In this document: positions 40,168 through 52,025 of the stretch, piece after piece | Numbering within the stretch: position 1 is the stretch's first letter | Layout of the letters: every line of letters starts with the position of its first letter | Assembly (NCBI GenBank): GCA_029027985.1 | Contig: CP119076.1 | Location: 3,408,422-3,472,421 of the forward strand | Reading direction: 5' to 3' | DNA length: 64,000 bases | Origin: Klebsiella aerogenes | GTDB lineage: Bacteria; Pseudomonadota; Gammaproteobacteria; Enterobacterales; Enterobacteriaceae | The notes under the pieces: model-generated | Told to the model about the DNA's origin: nothing | What the model saw: the letters and a program-made list of their open reading frames with translations, nothing else | Database searches by the model: none | Program-made: the position numbers and the translations under genes

Positions 40168-40293
40168 ATACCCGTCATACTTCACGTTGCAGATACGTTG
40201 GCTGCGGTCGCTCACCCCAGTCACTTACTTCAGTAAGCTCCTGGGGATTCACTCTCTTGCCGCCTTCCTGCAACGCGAACTATTTAGGGTATT
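40168..40293 (-). repeat. ERIC element, standard length (126 bp)
   Basis: Inverted ends ATACCC (40168) and GGGTAT (ends 40293); core CTCACCCCAGTCACTTACTT and GCTCCTGGGGATTCAC match the ERIC primer sites. Opposite orientation to the copy at 7220. Confidence 0.93.
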
Positions 40294-40324
40294 TAAAGCT
40301 CTCCGCAAGGAGAGCTGAGAGGAT

Positions 40325-41194
40325 TTACTTAATGATAGATTTCAGCGCTTCGCCGATATCTGCCAGGCTGCGAACGGTTTTCACACCGGCCGCTTCCAGC
40401 GCAGCGAATTTCTCATCAGCAGTACCCTTACCACCAGCGATGATGGCGCCTGCGTGGCCCATACGCTTGCCTTTCGGCGCGGTAACGCCCGCGATGTAGC
40501 CGACAACCGGCTTAGTCACGTGCTCTTTGATGTAAGCTGCGGCTTCTTCTTCTGCGCTGCCGCCGATTTCACCGATCATCACGATCGCTTCAGTCTGCGG
40601 ATCTTCCTGGAACATCTTCAGGATGTCGATGAAGTTGGAGCCCGGGATCGGGTCGCCGCCGATACCGACGCAGGTAGACTGGCCGAAACCGTAGTCAGTG
40701 GTCTGCTTAACCGCTTCATAGGTCAGCGTACCGGAGCGGGAAACGATGCCCACTTTACCCGGCTTGTGAATGTGACCCGGCATGATGCCGATTTTGCATT
40801 CGCCCGGGGTGATAACACCTGGGCAGTTCGGGCCGATCATGCGCACGCCAGCTTCATCAAGCTTCACTTTCACGGTCAGCATATCCAGCGTCGGGATACC
40901 TTCGGTGATGGTGATAATCAGCTTAATGCCTGCGTCGATGGCTTCCAGAATGGAGTCTTTGCAGAACGGAGCCGGAACGTAGATAACGGTCGCGGTCGCG
41001 CCAGTTGCTTCAACGGCTTCGCGCACGGTGTTGAACACCGGCAGACCCAGGTGAGTGGTGCCGCCTTTACCTGGCGTTACGCCGCCAACCATCTGAGTAC
41101 CGTAAGCGATCGCTTGTTCAGAGTGGAATGTACCCTGGCTACCGGTGAAGCCCTGGCAGATAACCTTGGTGTCTTTATTAATTAAAACTGACAT
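40325..41194 (-). CDS. sucD: Succinyl-CoA synthetase alpha subunit
   Basis: Makes succinate and ATP/GTP from succinyl-CoA in the TCA cycle. 289 residues: CoA-binding Rossmann N-terminus ([14 protein letters not shown]) and the phosphohistidine His247 in RMGHAGAII. Overlaps sucC by one base. Last gene of sdh-suc. Confidence 0.97.
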   Translation of the reverse strand: MSVLINKDTKVICQGFTGSQGTFHSEQAIAYGTQMVGGVTPGKGGTTHLGLPVFNTVREAVEATGATATVIYVPAPFCKDSILEAIDAGIKLIITITEGIPTLDMLTVKVKLDEAGVRMIGPNCPGVITPGECKIGIMPGHIHKPGKVGIVSRSGTLTYEAVKQTTDYGFGQSTCVGIGGDPIPGSNFIDILKMFQEDPQTEAIVMIGEIGGSAEEEAAAYIKEHVTKPVVGYIAGVTAPKGKRMGHAGAIIAGGKGTADEKFAALEAAGVKTVRSLADIGEALKSIIK

Positions 41195-42360
41195 TATTTC
41201 CCCTCCACTGCGGCAACAACCTGCTGTGCTGCGTCCGTCAGACTTTTCGCTGCAATAATATTCAGGCCGCTGTCAGCCAGTTTCTTCGCACCCAGTTCGG
41301 CGTTGTTACCTTCCAGACGTACGACAACCGGTACGTTCACGCCGACTTCTTCGACCGCGCCGATGATGCCGTCAGCGATCAGATCGCAACGAACGATACC
41401 ACCGAAGATGTTAACCAGAACCGCTTTAACGTTGTCGTCAGAGAGGATGATTTTGAATGCTTCGGTCACGCGCTCTTTGGTTGCGCCGCCGCCAACGTCG
41501 AGGAAGTTAGCCGGTTCGCCGCCGTGCAGCTTAACGATGTCCATGGTACCCATCGCCAGGCCTGCGCCGTTAACCATACAGCCGATGTTGCCATCCAGCG
41601 CCACGTAGTTCAGTTCCCACTGCGCAGCCTGAGCTTCGCGCGGATCTTCCTGAGACTGGTCGCGCATTTCACGCAGATCCGGTTGGCGGAACAGTGCGTT
41701 GCCATCAGCGCCCAGTTTGCCATCGAGGCAGATCAGGTCGCCCTGCTTGGTGATAACCAGCGGGTTAATTTCGATCAGCGCCAGGTCGCGCTCAAGGAAG
41801 ATAGTCGCCAGGCCCATGAAGATCTTGGTGAACTGCTGAACCTGTTTACCTTCCAGACCCAGTTTGAACGCCAGTTCGCGACCCTGGTAAGGCATCGGGC
41901 CCGCCAGCGGATCGATAGCGATTTTGTGGATCAGGTGCGGGGTTTCTTCCGCCACTTTTTCGATTTCCACGCCGCCTTCAGTCGACGCCATGAACACCAC
42001 GCGACGGGAGCTACGGTCAACAACCGCGCCCAGGTACAGTTCTTTGTCGATATCGGTCGCGGCTTCAACCAGAATCTGGTTGACCGGCTGGCCGTTGGCA
42101 TCTGTTTGGTAGGTTACCAGGCGTTTGCCCAGCCAATGCTCAGCAAATGCGCGAATCTCTTCTTTACTCTTAACTACTTTCACACCGCCCGCTTTACCGC
42201 GGCCACCAGCGTGAACCTGACATTTCACTACCCACGGACCCGCGCCGATTTTTGAAGCGGCTTCTTCTGCTTCACGCGGAGTAGTACAGGCATAACCCAC
42301 CGGCGCCGGTAAGCCATAGCGGGCAAAAAGTTGTTTTGCCTGATATTCATGTAAGTTCAT
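41194..42360 (-). CDS. sucC: Succinyl-CoA synthetase beta subunit
   Basis: ATP-grasp partner of SucD, 388 residues; N-terminal nucleotide-binding domain ([16 protein letters not shown]) and C-terminal domain with [13 protein letters not shown] that receives the phosphate. Preceded by a 104-base gap with a hairpin after sucB. Confidence 0.97.
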   Translation of the reverse strand: MNLHEYQAKQLFARYGLPAPVGYACTTPREAEEAASKIGAGPWVVKCQVHAGGRGKAGGVKVVKSKEEIRAFAEHWLGKRLVTYQTDANGQPVNQILVEAATDIDKELYLGAVVDRSSRRVVFMASTEGGVEIEKVAEETPHLIHKIAIDPLAGPMPYQGRELAFKLGLEGKQVQQFTKIFMGLATIFLERDLALIEINPLVITKQGDLICLDGKLGADGNALFRQPDLREMRDQSQEDPREAQAAQWELNYVALDGNIGCMVNGAGLAMGTMDIVKLHGGEPANFLDVGGGATKERVTEAFKIILSDDNVKAVLVNIFGGIVRCDLIADGIIGAVEEVGVNVPVVVRLEGNNAELGAKKLADSGLNIIAAKSLTDAAQQVVAAVEGK

Positions 42361-42430
42361 GTGTTCAGTCCATCCTTCAGGTAATCGTTATCATGTAGCC
42401 AACAAACTTGCAGGCCGATGATGTTTTTAT

Positions 42431-42455
42431 TGGCCCGGGCATACGCACCGGGCCA
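42431..42455 (-). other. Intercistronic hairpin between sucB and sucC
   Basis: Perfect 8-bp stem TGGCCCGG / CCGGGCCA with a nine-base loop, 9 bases beyond the sucB stop, no T-run; probably an mRNA-stability element. Confidence 0.6.
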
Positions 42456-42464
42456 TTGTGACTA

Positions 42465-43682
42465 CTACACGTCCAGCAGCAGACGAGTCGGATCTTCCAG
42501 CAGCTCTTTAATTGCTACCAGGAAGCCTACCGATTCACGTCCATCGATCAGACGGTGGTCGTAGGAGAGCGCCAGGTACATCATCGGCAGAATTTCTACC
42601 TTGCCATTCACCGCCATCGGACGGTCTTTAATGGCATGCATACCCAGAATGGCGCTCTGCGGTGGGTTGATGATCGGCGTGGACATCAGAGAACCGAATA
42701 CGCCGCCGTTGGTAATGGTGAAGTTACCGCCGGTCAGGTCATCTACGGTCAGCTTGCCGTCACGGCCTTTCACTGCCAGCTCTTTAATATTCTTTTCGAC
42801 ATCCGCCATGCCCAGCAGGTCAACGTCACGCAGAACCGGGGTCACCAGGCCGCGCGGAGTCGAAACCGCCATGCTCACGTCGAAGTAGTTGTGGTAAACC
42901 ACATCGTCGCCGTCGATGGAAGCGTTCACTTCCGGGTAGCGTTTCAGTGCTTCAACAACGGCTTTCACATAGAAAGACATGAAGCCCAGACGGATACCGT
43001 GACGTTTTTCGAACGCTTCGCCGTACTGCTTACGCAGATCCATAATCGGCTTCATGTTGACTTCGTTGAACGTGGTCAGCATGGCGGTAGAGTTTTTCGC
43101 TTCCAGCAGACGCTCGGCAACGCGTTTACGCAGACGGGTCATCGGTACGCGCTTCTCAGAGCGGTGGCCCAGTTGAGCAACCGGCGCAGCCGCAGCGGCG
43201 GCTGGCGCTTTGGCTTCAGCCTTCGCGCCCGCCAGGTGTTTTTCAACATCTTCGCGAGTCAGGCGGCCGCCAACGCCGGTGCCTTTAATGGCAGCCGCGT
43301 CGAGGTTGTGTTCAGCCAGCAGACGACGGATAGCCGGGCTAAGGGCATCGTTGCTCTGCTCTTCCAGAGACGCTTGCTGACGCTGAGCCGGGGTGGACTC
43401 TTTCGCATCAACTTTCGCATCCGCAGCTTTACCTGCGCTGTTGCCTTCACGCAGGCGACCCAGAATCTGACGAGACAGCACGGTGGCGCCTTCGTCTTCC
43501 AGTACTGCATCCAGAATGCCGTCCGCTGATGCCGGTACTTCCAGTACCACTTTGTCAGTTTCGATTTCGACCAGGACTTCGTCACGAACCACCGCGTCGC
43601 CCGGTTTTTTGTGCCAGGTGGCTACGGTTGCGTCAGCTACGGACTCAGGCAGGTCGGGAACCAGAATATCTACGCTACTCAT
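42465..43682 (-). CDS. sucB: 2-oxoglutarate dehydrogenase E2, dihydrolipoyl succinyltransferase
   Basis: Core of the oxoglutarate dehydrogenase complex. 405 residues: lipoyl domain (1-78, lipoylated Lys44 in ETDKVV), Ala-rich linkers, E3/E1-binding domain (about 115-150, [14 protein letters not shown]), catalytic domain (about 175-405) with SYDHRLIDG carrying the active-site His and Asp. 14 bases after sucA. Confidence 0.97.
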   Translation of the reverse strand: MSSVDILVPDLPESVADATVATWHKKPGDAVVRDEVLVEIETDKVVLEVPASADGILDAVLEDEGATVLSRQILGRLREGNSAGKAADAKVDAKESTPAQRQQASLEEQSNDALSPAIRRLLAEHNLDAAAIKGTGVGGRLTREDVEKHLAGAKAEAKAPAAAAAAPVAQLGHRSEKRVPMTRLRKRVAERLLEAKNSTAMLTTFNEVNMKPIMDLRKQYGEAFEKRHGIRLGFMSFYVKAVVEALKRYPEVNASIDGDDVVYHNYFDVSMAVSTPRGLVTPVLRDVDLLGMADVEKNIKELAVKGRDGKLTVDDLTGGNFTITNGGVFGSLMSTPIINPPQSAILGMHAIKDRPMAVNGKVEILPMMYLALSYDHRLIDGRESVGFLVAIKELLEDPTRLLLDV

Positions 43683-43696
43683 TGTGTATCCTTTAA

Positions 43697-46504
43697 TTAA
43701 TCGACGTTCAGCGCGTCATTGACCAGATCTTGTTGCTGTTTCTGGTGAACGGACATATACCCTACCGCCGGAGAGGCGGAGGCCGGGCGGCCTGCATAAC
43801 GCAGAGAGGCCCCAAATGGAACTACTTCACGAAGGTGATGCTGGCTGCAGTACCAAGCGCCCTGGTTGAGCGGCTCTTCCTGGCACCAGACAAAATCATG
43901 CACGTGCGCATAGGCTTTCAGCGCTTCCTGTACCGCCTGGTGCGGGAACGGGTAGAGCTGCTCAATACGCACGATAGCGACATCTTTTTGCTCGTTTTTA
44001 CGGCGCTGTTCCAGCAGGTCGTAATAAACCTTACCAGAGCACAGTACGACGCGCTTCACGGCTTTCGGATCGAGATCGTCGATTTCACCGATGGCTGGCA
44101 TAAAGGTGCCGTTCGCCAGTTCATCCATGCTGGAAACTGCCAGCGGGTGGCGCAGCAGGGATTTCGGCGACATCACCACCAGCGGACGGCGCATACCGCG
44201 CAGCGCCTGACGACGCAGCATGTGGTAAACCTGAGCCGGGGTGGACGGTACGCAAACCTGCATGTTCTGCTCAGCGCACAGCTGCAGATAGCGTTCCAGG
44301 CGCGCGGAGGAGTGCTCCGGGCCCTGCCCTTCGTAACCGTGCGGCAGCAGCATAACCAGGCCGCACATACGGCCCCATTTCTGCTCGCCGGAGCTGATGA
44401 ACTGGTCAATTACCACCTGCGCGCCGTTGGCGAAGTCGCCGAACTGCGCTTCCCAGATGGTCAGGGTGCGCGGTTCCGCGGTGGCGTAACCATATTCAAA
44501 CGCCAGCACCGCTTCTTCAGACAGGACGGAGTCCCATACGCGGAACTGGCCCTGGCCGTTGTGCACATGCTGCAGCGGAGTATAGGTAGAACCGTTGCTC
44601 TGGTTATGAATAACCGCATGACGGTGGAAGAACGTGCCGCGGCCGGAGTCTTCGCCAGACAGACGGACGGCAACGCCTTCGTCAACCAGCGTCGCGTAAG
44701 CCAGGTTTTCCGCACCGCCCCAATCGAACATCTTCTCGCCGGCAGCCATCAGCTGGCGGTCGCCGTAGATTTTCGCGACACGAGACTGCATTTCAACGGC
44801 TTCCGGCACCGTGCTGATGCGTTTTGCCAGTTCTTGCAGACGTTTCGGTTCAACTTTATCCGGGTAGCTCTCATCCCACTCATGATTGAGGTACGGAGAC
44901 CAGGTAAAGGAGTGCATATTCATCGGACGCCATTCCTGCACCACGCATTCGCCGGCATCCAGTGCATCGCGGTAAAGGTTAACCTGCTCGGTAGCGTCTT
45001 CCAGCGTCGCGACTTTGTCCTGCTCCAGCTTATCAGCATAGATTTTACGCGGGGTCGGATGCTTTTTGATTTTCTGATACATCAGCGGCTGGGTTGCGCT
45101 CGGCTCGTCGGCTTCGTTGTGGCCGTGACGGCGGTAGCACACCAGGTCGATGAAGACATCGCGTTTGAAGGTATTGCGGAAATCCAGCGCCAGACGGGTG
45201 ACGAAAGCAACAGCTTCCGGGTCATCAGCATTAACGTGGAAAATCGGCGCCTGAACCATTTTACCGATGTCGGTGCAGTACGGGGTAGAACGCGCATCCA
45301 GCGGGTTGGAGGTAGTAAAGCCAACCTGGTTGTTGATAACGATGCGAACGGTACCGCCCACTTCGTAACCACGCGCTTTAGACATGTTCAGGGTTTCCTG
45401 AACCACGCCCTGACCGGTGACCGCGGCATCGCCGTGGATGGTAATCGGCAGAACTTTGTTGCTGCTCGGCTCGTCCAAACGATCCAGACGGGCGCGTACG
45501 GAGCCGATAACCACCGGGCTGACGATTTCCAGGTGCGACGGGTTAAACGCCAGCGCCAGGTGAACCAGACCGCCTTCGGTTTCCATATCGGAAGAGAAGC
45601 CCATGTGGTACTTCACGTCGCCGGTGCCGAGGTGTTCTTTATGTTTGCCCGCGAATTCGTCGAACAGGTCCTGCGGTTTTTTACCCAGCACGTTGACCAG
45701 CACGTTCAGACGACCACGGTGCGCCATGCCCAGCACCACTTCACGGGTGCCGCTCTTGCCAGCGTGGCGAATGATCTCTTTGAGCATCGGGATTAACGCG
45801 TCGCCGCCTTCCAGCGAGAAGCGTTTCGCGCCCGGGAATTTCGCGCCGAGATAGCGTTCCAGACCTTCCGCAGCGGTCAGCTCGCCGAGGAAGCGTTTTT
45901 TCTCTTCCGCAGTAAAGCTCGCTTTGCCTGCTACTGACTCGATACGCTGCTGGATCCAACGTTTTTCTTCAGTAGAGGTGATGTGCATGTATTCCGCGCC
46001 GATGGAGCCGCAGTAGGTTTGCTTCAGCGACGCAATCAGGTCGCCCAGCTTCATCGTATCTTTACCGATGGCGAAAGAACCTACGTTATAGCTTTCCTGG
46101 AAATCGGCCTCGGTCAGATCGTGGTAAGTCGGATCGAGATCCGCCACTCTCTCTTGCTGCCACAGTCCCAGCGGATCGAGATTCGCCTGCTGGTGACCAC
46201 GGAAGCGGTATGCGTTGATGAGCTGCAGGACTTTAACCTGCTTCACATTGGTATCAGGGTCGGATATCGAAGAAGTGTAACGTGAGGCATCCTTCGCCAG
46301 TCGACGGAAATAATCACGTGTTTTCGAATGAAATTGATCCGGTTTAACTCCGGTGCCAGGTAACTGCTGGAACATAGAACGCCAGTTGGCGTCAACAGAG
46401 TCAGGATCGGTTAAGAAGTCTTCATAGAGCTGTTCTATCCAGCTCTGGTTCGAACCAGAGAGGTAAGAAGAGTCCAGCCAGGCTTTCATTGCGCCGTTCT
46501 GCAT
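43697..46504 (-). CDS. sucA: 2-oxoglutarate dehydrogenase E1
   Basis: Thiamine-diphosphate decarboxylase of the oxoglutarate dehydrogenase complex; 935 residues (E. coli 933). ThDP-binding [30 protein letters not shown] near residue 260 and the C-terminal transketolase-like part. Start [15 protein letters not shown] has SD AGGGA. First suc gene, 255 bases after sdhB; a suc transcript can start here or read through from sdhC. Confidence 0.97.
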   Translation of the reverse strand: MQNGAMKAWLDSSYLSGSNQSWIEQLYEDFLTDPDSVDANWRSMFQQLPGTGVKPDQFHSKTRDYFRRLAKDASRYTSSISDPDTNVKQVKVLQLINAYRFRGHQQANLDPLGLWQQERVADLDPTYHDLTEADFQESYNVGSFAIGKDTMKLGDLIASLKQTYCGSIGAEYMHITSTEEKRWIQQRIESVAGKASFTAEEKKRFLGELTAAEGLERYLGAKFPGAKRFSLEGGDALIPMLKEIIRHAGKSGTREVVLGMAHRGRLNVLVNVLGKKPQDLFDEFAGKHKEHLGTGDVKYHMGFSSDMETEGGLVHLALAFNPSHLEIVSPVVIGSVRARLDRLDEPSSNKVLPITIHGDAAVTGQGVVQETLNMSKARGYEVGGTVRIVINNQVGFTTSNPLDARSTPYCTDIGKMVQAPIFHVNADDPEAVAFVTRLALDFRNTFKRDVFIDLVCYRRHGHNEADEPSATQPLMYQKIKKHPTPRKIYADKLEQDKVATLEDATEQVNLYRDALDAGECVVQEWRPMNMHSFTWSPYLNHEWDESYPDKVEPKRLQELAKRISTVPEAVEMQSRVAKIYGDRQLMAAGEKMFDWGGAENLAYATLVDEGVAVRLSGEDSGRGTFFHRHAVIHNQSNGSTYTPLQHVHNGQGQFRVWDSVLSEEAVLAFEYGYATAEPRTLTIWEAQFGDFANGAQVVIDQFISSGEQKWGRMCGLVMLLPHGYEGQGPEHSSARLERYLQLCAEQNMQVCVPSTPAQVYHMLRRQALRGMRRPLVVMSPKSLLRHPLAVSSMDELANGTFMPAIGEIDDLDPKAVKRVVLCSGKVYYDLLEQRRKNEQKDVAIVRIEQLYPFPHQAVQEALKAYAHVHDFVWCQEEPLNQGAWYCSQHHLREVVPFGASLRYAGRPASASPAVGYMSVHQKQQQDLVNDALNVD

Positions 46505-46624
46505 CGTGATCCCTTAAGCATTTTTATGCTTATTTCGCCGTAGAAACTACCACGCACACCGAGTGTACGTGCCGGGGTTCACTTGTTGCGGACGAGTTGT
46601 GGTTTCTATCCGCTAAGGAACCTT

Positions 46625-46657
46625 TAAAAACTGTCTAACTATCAGGGGCAGTTTTTA
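46625..46657 (-). other. Hairpin in the sdhB-sucA spacer
   Basis: TAAAAACTG (46625-46633) and CAGTTTTTA (46649-46657) form a 9-bp stem; it may slow or process the sdh-suc transcript. Confidence 0.5.
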
Positions 46658-46672
46658 GAGGTTTCCTGCTAT

Positions 46673-46748
46673 ATCCCCCGGCGGCGCTAGCGCTTGCCGG
46701 GGCTACTGCTTTTGGTAGCCCGGATAAGCGCTAGCGCCATCCGGGACA
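46673..46748. repeat. REP/BIME pair between sdhB and sucA
   Basis: Two facing palindromic units, CCCCCGGCGGCGCTAGCG...CCGGGGCTAC (about 46675-46705) and GTAGCCCGGATAAGCGCTAG...CCGGGAC (about 46715-46747), with the GCTAC/GTAGC ends typical of REP sequences. Confidence 0.82.
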
Positions 46749-46759
46749 GACCGTGTTGC

Positions 46760-47476
46760 TTATGCGCTGCGCTGCAGCAACATCGACTTAATATGGCCGA
46801 TGGCGCGCGTCGGGTTCAGCCCCTTAGGACATACACTGACGCAGTTCATAATGCTGTGACAGCGGAATACGCTGAAAGCATCGCTCAGTCCTTCCAGACG
46901 CTCGCTGGTTTCGGTATCGCGGCTGTCGATCAGGAAGCGATACGCGGCCAGGAGGCCAGCCGGGCCGATGAACTTGTCCGGGTTCCACCAGAACGACGGG
47001 CAAGACGTCGAACAACATGCGCACAGAATACACTCGTACAGACCATCGAGTTTTTCGCGCTGCTCAGGCATCTGCAGATGCTCACGAGCCGGAGGATTTT
47101 GCCCATTATTCAATAAGTAAGGCTTAATCTTCTCATATTGTGCGTAGAATTGCCCCATGTCTACCACCAAATCGCGGACAACCGGCAATCCTGGCAGTGG
47201 ACGGATAACAATTTTCTTACCCGGCTGATTCAGCGCGGAGATCGGCGTGATGCACGCCAGACCGTTTTTACCGTTCATGTTCAGACCATCGGAACCGCAA
47301 ACCCCTTCACGGCAAGAGCGGCGGAACGACAGCGACGGATCTTTTTCTTTCAGCTGGATAAGCGCATCCAGCAGCATCATGTCACGACCTTCTTCCGCTT
47401 CGAGGGTGTAATCCTGCATATGCGGAGCGTCGTCAACATCCGGGTTATAGCGATAAATTGAAAACTCGAGTTTCAT
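46760..47476 (-). CDS. sdhB: Succinate dehydrogenase iron-sulfur subunit
   Basis: Carries electrons from SdhA flavin to quinone. 238 residues: [2Fe-2S] cysteines in SCREGVCGSDGLNMNGKNGLAC region, and [4Fe-4S] and [3Fe-4S] cysteines in CILCACCSTSCP and CHSIMNCVSVCPKGL. 15 bases after sdhA; last sdh gene, followed by a REP pair. Confidence 0.97.
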   Translation of the reverse strand: MKLEFSIYRYNPDVDDAPHMQDYTLEAEEGRDMMLLDALIQLKEKDPSLSFRRSCREGVCGSDGLNMNGKNGLACITPISALNQPGKKIVIRPLPGLPVVRDLVVDMGQFYAQYEKIKPYLLNNGQNPPAREHLQMPEQREKLDGLYECILCACCSTSCPSFWWNPDKFIGPAGLLAAYRFLIDSRDTETSERLEGLSDAFSVFRCHSIMNCVSVCPKGLNPTRAIGHIKSMLLQRSA

Positions 47477-47491
47477 ATTCCTGTCTCCGCA

Positions 47492-49258
47492 TTAATAAGT
47501 ACGAATCTTCGGCGGGAATGCCGGACGCAGTTTCGGTTCCATGTTGACGCTACGACGCGTCATGGATTCCGACTCTGGCAGATACAGGGAATGGCACAGC
47601 CAGTTTTCATCATCACGATCCGGGAAGTCGAAGCGGCTATGCGCGCCGCGGCTTTCGGTACGGAAGTTCGCAGATACCGCCGTGGAATATGCGGTTTCCA
47701 TCAGGTTATCCAGCTCCAGGCACTCGACGCGCTGGGTATTGAACTCGCTGGAGGTGTCGTCCAGACGCGCATTTTTCAGGCGCTCGCGGATCACTTTCAG
47801 CTGTTCCAGGCCTTTGTGCATCGCATCGCCTTCGCGGAATACCGAGAAGTTGTGCTGCATACATTCCTGCAGCGCTTTGCGGATAGCAACCGGGTCTTCG
47901 CCGGAACGGGTGTTGTTCCAACGGTTGAGGCGGTCCAGAGACCCTTCGACATCGGATTCGCTGGCAGCGCGCAGCGCGCCCTGCTCGGCGATGGATTCCT
48001 GCAGATGCAGGCCCGCCGCGCGGCCGAAGACCACCAGGTCCAGCAGCGAGTTGCCGCCCAGACGGTTGGCGCCGTGTACGGATACACAGGCGATTTCGCC
48101 AACGGCGAACAGACCCGGAATCACCACGTCTTCGCCCTTCTCATTCACGGTCAGCGCCTGGCCGGTCACTTTGGTCGGAATACCGCCCATCATGTAGTGG
48201 CAGGTTGGGATAACCGGAATCGGTTCTTTAACCGGGTCAACGTGCGCAAAGGTACGAGACAGCTCCAGAATGCCCGGCAGACGGGATTCCAGCACTTCTT
48301 TACCCAGGTGATCCAGTTTCAGCTTGGCGTGCGGGCCCCACGGACCGTCACAGCCGCGACCTTCACGGATTTCGATCATGATGGAACGCGCCACCACGTC
48401 ACGACCCGCGAGGTCTTTCGCGTTCGGCGCATAACGCTCCATGAAGCGCTCGCCGTGTTTGTTCAGCAGGTAACCGCCTTCACCGCGGCAACCTTCGGTC
48501 ACCAGAACCCCTGCCCCGGCGATACCGGTCGGGTGGAACTGCCACATTTCCATATCCTGCACAGGCACGCCTGCACGGATAGCCATCCCTACGCCGTCGC
48601 CGGTGTTGATGTGGGCGTTAGTGGTGGACTGATAAATACGGCCTGCGCCGCCGGTTGCCAGCACGGTCGCGTTGGCTTTGAAATACACCACTTCACCGGT
48701 TTCGATGCACAGTGCGGTACAACCCACCACGGCGCCATCCTGGTTTTTTACCAGGTCAAGGGCATACCATTCGGAGAAGATAGTGGTGTGGTTTTTCAGG
48801 TTCTGCTGGTACAGCGTGTGCAGCAGCGCATGGCCGGTACGGTCAGCTGCCGCCGCAGTACGGGCCGCCTGCTCGCCGCCGAAGTTCTTCGACTGGCCGC
48901 CGAACGGACGCTGATAAATACGGCCGTCATCAAGACGGGAGAACGGCAGACCCATATGTTCCAGCTCAAGAATCGCTTCCGGGCCGGTCTTACACATATA
49001 TTCGATGGCGTCCTGGTCGCCGATATAGTCCGACCCTTTAACGGTGTCGTACATATGCCATTCCCAGTTATCTTCATGGGTATTACCGAGCGCGACGGTG
49101 ATGCCACCCTGCGCGGAAACGGTATGGGAACGGGTAGGGAAAACTTTGGAGAGCAGCGCACAGGTCTGTCCGCTCTGGGAAATCTGCAGCGCCGCGCGCA
49201 TACCTGCGCCGCCGGCACCGATTACAACTGCATCAAATTCTCTGACTGGCAATTTCAT
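47492..49258 (-). CDS. sdhA: Succinate dehydrogenase flavoprotein subunit
   Basis: Oxidises succinate to fumarate; covalent FAD. 588 residues: dinucleotide-binding [11 protein letters not shown] at 14-24, FAD-linked His in [11 protein letters not shown] (about 45), substrate-binding HPTGI and the Arg of [12 protein letters not shown] region. Start 49258 overlaps the sdhD stop by one base (TAATG). A start at 49270 is possible but not conserved. Confidence 0.97.
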   Translation of the reverse strand: MKLPVREFDAVVIGAGGAGMRAALQISQSGQTCALLSKVFPTRSHTVSAQGGITVALGNTHEDNWEWHMYDTVKGSDYIGDQDAIEYMCKTGPEAILELEHMGLPFSRLDDGRIYQRPFGGQSKNFGGEQAARTAAAADRTGHALLHTLYQQNLKNHTTIFSEWYALDLVKNQDGAVVGCTALCIETGEVVYFKANATVLATGGAGRIYQSTTNAHINTGDGVGMAIRAGVPVQDMEMWQFHPTGIAGAGVLVTEGCRGEGGYLLNKHGERFMERYAPNAKDLAGRDVVARSIMIEIREGRGCDGPWGPHAKLKLDHLGKEVLESRLPGILELSRTFAHVDPVKEPIPVIPTCHYMMGGIPTKVTGQALTVNEKGEDVVIPGLFAVGEIACVSVHGANRLGGNSLLDLVVFGRAAGLHLQESIAEQGALRAASESDVEGSLDRLNRWNNTRSGEDPVAIRKALQECMQHNFSVFREGDAMHKGLEQLKVIRERLKNARLDDTSSEFNTQRVECLELDNLMETAYSTAVSANFRTESRGAHSRFDFPDRDDENWLCHSLYLPESESMTRRSVNMEPKLRPAFPPKIRTY

Positions 49259-49605
49259 TACACACCCCACACCACAACAAATCCATAAAGAACGTAAGCC
49301 ACCAGCGCCACAACGATAATCAGTTGCAGAATCAGGCGCACAGCCAGTGGTTTAACGTAGTCCGTCAACACCTGCCACATACCGATCCAGGCGTGAATCA
49401 GGATGGATACGAGAGCCAGCAGGGTAAAGACTTTGGTGAACGCGGAGGAGAAGAATCCGGTCCAGATTTCCCAAGAGATCTCACCGGAGGTGGCGAAGAA
49501 GCCAACCATGTAGATGATGTAGAGGGTCAGAACGATGGCGGTAGCACGGACCAGAATAAAGTCATGTACGCCGTTGCGTCCCAGTGCTGAGGCGTTGCTT
49601 ACCAT
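49258..49605 (-). CDS. sdhD: Succinate dehydrogenase membrane anchor SdhD
   Basis: 115-residue anchor with three TM helices; haem b ligand His in [15 protein letters not shown] and quinone-site Tyr beside it. The frame runs further up to 49767, but [16 protein letters not shown] is the homologous start. Overlaps sdhC by seven bases and sdhA by one. Confidence 0.97.
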   Translation of the reverse strand: MVSNASALGRNGVHDFILVRATAIVLTLYIIYMVGFFATSGEISWEIWTGFFSSAFTKVFTLLALVSILIHAWIGMWQVLTDYVKPLAVRLILQLIIVVALVAYVLYGFVVVWGV

Positions 49606-49988
49606 ACGAGGACTCCTGCGAGAAGTGAAAGCACGACAGTAATAACAAAAGAAATTTTGGCGGAGCGTGTCCCTGCTTCGAGGGTTTCTTCCAGATAGCC
49701 AAAGTCCATCAACAGATGACGGATACCGACAACGGCGTGGTACGCCAGCGCGGTCAGGATGCCCCACATGATAAACTTCACGAAGAAGCTATTCATAATG
49801 GAAGCCGCCGTCAGGAAGCCCTCAGGAGAGGAAAGACTGGTGCCCAGCAACCAAAGCAGAATTCCGACCGCCACAAAAGTGATCACACCGGATACGCGAT
49901 GGAGAATGGACGCTATCGCCGTGATTGGGAATCGAATCGTTTGTAGATCCAGATTGACAGGTCTTTGTTTTTTCACATTTCTTACCAT
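49599..49988 (-). CDS. sdhC: Succinate dehydrogenase cytochrome b556 subunit SdhC
   Basis: 129-residue anchor with three TM helices; quinone-site Ser/Arg in [10 protein letters not shown] and haem ligand His in [13 protein letters not shown]. First gene of sdhCDAB-sucABCD. Start [11 protein letters not shown] matches the E. coli length; a promoter lies about 170 bases upstream. Confidence 0.97.
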   Translation of the reverse strand: MVRNVKKQRPVNLDLQTIRFPITAIASILHRVSGVITFVAVGILLWLLGTSLSSPEGFLTAASIMNSFFVKFIMWGILTALAYHAVVGIRHLLMDFGYLEETLEAGTRSAKISFVITVVLSLLAGVLVW

Positions 49989-50160
49989 GAATAACGCCCA
50001 CATGCTGTTCTTATTGTTTCCTTCCTCCGGTCTGCTTGCGGGTCAGACAGCGTCCTTTCTATAACCAGAAGTCATATTAAAACTCCTTTCCAGGAGTAAA
50101 AGCATGACCAAACAACGCTGGGTGGCTCGGGATTGCAGGGTGTTCCGGAGACCTGGCGGC

Positions 50161-50189
50161 AGTATAGGCCGTTCACAAAATCATTACAA
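50161..50189 (-). promoter_or_regulatory. sdhC promoter
   Basis: Minus strand TTGTAA (50184-50189), 17-bp spacer, TATACT (50161-50166); nearly identical to the E. coli sdhC promoter. Start near 50154 gives a leader of about 165 nt. Confidence 0.85.
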
Positions 50190-50227
50190 TTAACCTACAT
50201 ATAGTTTGTCGGGTTTTGTCCAGAACA

Positions 50228-50241
50228 GTGATCAAGGTCAC
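50228..50241. promoter_or_regulatory. CRP-like site in the sdhC-gltA gap
   Basis: GTGATCAAGGTCAC, a GTGA-N6-TCAC palindrome centred about 80 bp upstream of the predicted sdhC start; CRP activates sdh in E. coli. Confidence 0.65.
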
Positions 50242-50641
50242 GATTACAACATTATTTTAAATTTTAATCACCTGATTTGACAAATATTAAACATTCTTGT
50301 TACAACCATTACTAGATTAATGCAATAATGCCCAAAAGTTATGAGGTCATGCTTTCACCTGAGAATAAGTTATGCAACAGTGGATGGTATTGACCGATGT
50401 AATCAGGACAGTTATTAGTGGTATATAGGTTTTAATATTCGGGCTGCTAAAACGCTGATTTGCTGCCGTTTCACTCCCGGACTGAAGACGTACCATCAAG
50501 CGCCTACGCTCTGTACCCTGCAATTTTCGCGACACAGTGCTGTGAGCAACATAACAATCTGGTAACGTAGTCAGGTTCGGGCCGAATGCAAATCCACCAC
50601 CCGGCAGCCTTAAGCAATAAAAGGCGCTAAGGAGACCATAA

Positions 50642-51925
50642 ATGTCTGATGCTAAAGCAAAAATCACCCTGGGTGGTGACACTGCTATTGAACTTGATGT
50701 GCTAAAAGGCACGCTCGGTCAGGATGTGATTGATATTCGTAGTCTTGGTTCAAAAGGTCTTTTCACCTTCGACCCCGGTTTCACTTCAACAGCCTCGTGT
50801 GAATCTAAAATTACTTTTATCGACGGTGATGAAGGTATCCTGCTCCACCGCGGCTTCCCGATCGATCAATTAGCGACCGAGTCAAATTATCTTGAAGTGT
50901 GCTACATCCTGTTGAACGGCGAAAAACCGACTCAACAGCAGTACGACGAATTCAAAACCACCGTTACCCGCCACACCATGATCCACGAGCAGATTACCCG
51001 TCTGTTCCACGCGTTCCGTCGCGACTCTCACCCAATGGCGGTGATGTGCGGTATTACCGGCGCACTGGCGGCGTTCTATCACGATTCTCTGGACGTCAAT
51101 AATCCGCGTCACCGTGAAATCGCCGCCTACCGCCTGCTGTCGAAGATGCCGACCATGGCAGCAATGTGTTACAAATATTCTATCGGCCAGCCTTTTGTTT
51201 ATCCGCGCAACGACCTCTCCTACGCGGGTAACTTCCTGAATATGATGTTCTCCACGCCGTGCGAAACCTACGAGGTTAACCCGGTGCTGGAACGCGCGAT
51301 GGACCGCATCCTGATCCTGCACGCTGACCACGAGCAGAACGCGTCCACTTCCACCGTACGTACCGCAGGCTCCTCCGGCGCTAACCCGTTCGCGTGTATC
51401 GCTGCCGGTATCGCCTCCCTGTGGGGACCGGCGCACGGCGGCGCCAACGAAGCGGCCCTGAAAATGCTGGAAGAAATCAGTTCTGTTGAACACATTCCGG
51501 AATTTGTTCGTCGTGCGAAAGATAAGAATGACTCTTTCCGCCTGATGGGCTTCGGCCACCGCGTGTACAAGAACTACGACCCGCGCGCCACCGTGATGCG
51601 TGAAACCTGCCATGAAGTGCTGAAAGAACTGGGTACGAAAGACGATCTGCTGGAAGTGGCGATGGAGCTTGAACACATTGCGCTTAACGACCCGTACTTC
51701 ATCGAGAAGAAACTGTACCCGAACGTCGATTTCTACTCTGGTATCATCCTGAAAGCGATGGGTATTCCGTCTTCGATGTTTACCGTTATCTTCGCGATGG
51801 CGCGTACCGTCGGCTGGATTGCCCACTGGAACGAGATGCACAGCGACGGCATGAAAATTGCCCGTCCGCGTCAGCTGTATACCGGCTACGAGAAGCGCGA
51901 TTTCAAATCCGATCTCAAGAAATAA
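50642..51925 (+). CDS. gltA: Citrate synthase
   Basis: Condenses acetyl-CoA and oxaloacetate; NADH-inhibited hexameric type. 427 residues as in E. coli, with catalytic His residues in [13 protein letters not shown] and [12 protein letters not shown] and the Asp of [17 protein letters not shown] seven bases before ATG. Divergent from sdhC; ends in a terminator. Confidence 0.98.
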   Translation: MSDAKAKITLGGDTAIELDVLKGTLGQDVIDIRSLGSKGLFTFDPGFTSTASCESKITFIDGDEGILLHRGFPIDQLATESNYLEVCYILLNGEKPTQQQYDEFKTTVTRHTMIHEQITRLFHAFRRDSHPMAVMCGITGALAAFYHDSLDVNNPRHREIAAYRLLSKMPTMAAMCYKYSIGQPFVYPRNDLSYAGNFLNMMFSTPCETYEVNPVLERAMDRILILHADHEQNASTSTVRTAGSSGANPFACIAAGIASLWGPAHGGANEAALKMLEEISSVEHIPEFVRRAKDKNDSFRLMGFGHRVYKNYDPRATVMRETCHEVLKELGTKDDLLEVAMELEHIALNDPYFIEKKLYPNVDFYSGIILKAMGIPSSMFTVIFAMARTVGWIAHWNEMHSDGMKIARPRQLYTGYEKRDFKSDLKK

Positions 51926-51951
51926 TCTCTGCCCTGCCGGGTTATAGTGAT

Positions 51952-51982
51952 AAAAAATCGGGGAATGTCCCCGATTTTTTTT
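51952..51982 (+). terminator. Terminator of gltA
   Basis: 12-bp stem AAAAAATCGGGG (51952-51963) / CCCCGATTTTTT (51969-51980), loop AATGT; symmetrical A and T runs make it bidirectional, also ending the nei transcript. Confidence 0.92.
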
Positions 51983-52025
51983 GTTTAATCGTGCAAATAA
52001 ATTTTAATTTTCCAAATCTCACTCA

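Larger units (their letters stand above)
40124..40324 (-). ncRNA. sucD 3' UTR, candidate site of an SdhX-type sRNA
   Basis: In E. coli an sRNA, SdhX, is cut from the 3' UTR of sdhCDAB-sucABCD. Here the 3' UTR begins with a perfect hairpin AGCTCTCC/GGAGAGCT (40298-40317), contains an ERIC, and ends in a strong terminator (40124-40147). Whether an SdhX homolog is made cannot be judged from sequence alone. Confidence 0.35.
49989..50641. other. Divergent sdhC-gltA control region
   Basis: 653 bases without a gene. It holds the sdhC promoter (50161-50189), a CRP-like site (50228-50241) and AT-rich tracts suited to ArcA. The gltA leader is long, ending in SD AAGGAG before 50642; no gltA promoter hexamers were clear enough to assign. 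Confidence 0.7.

Noticed and set aside
43730-45796. 688-codon open frame opposite sucA
   Set aside because: It mirrors the codon-biased sucA sequence, has no family motif and no SD; GC-rich third positions of the real gene suppress stops on the other strand.
47591-49288. 565-codon open frame opposite sdhA
   Set aside because: Shadow of a strongly conserved gene; low-complexity basic protein without recognisable domains.
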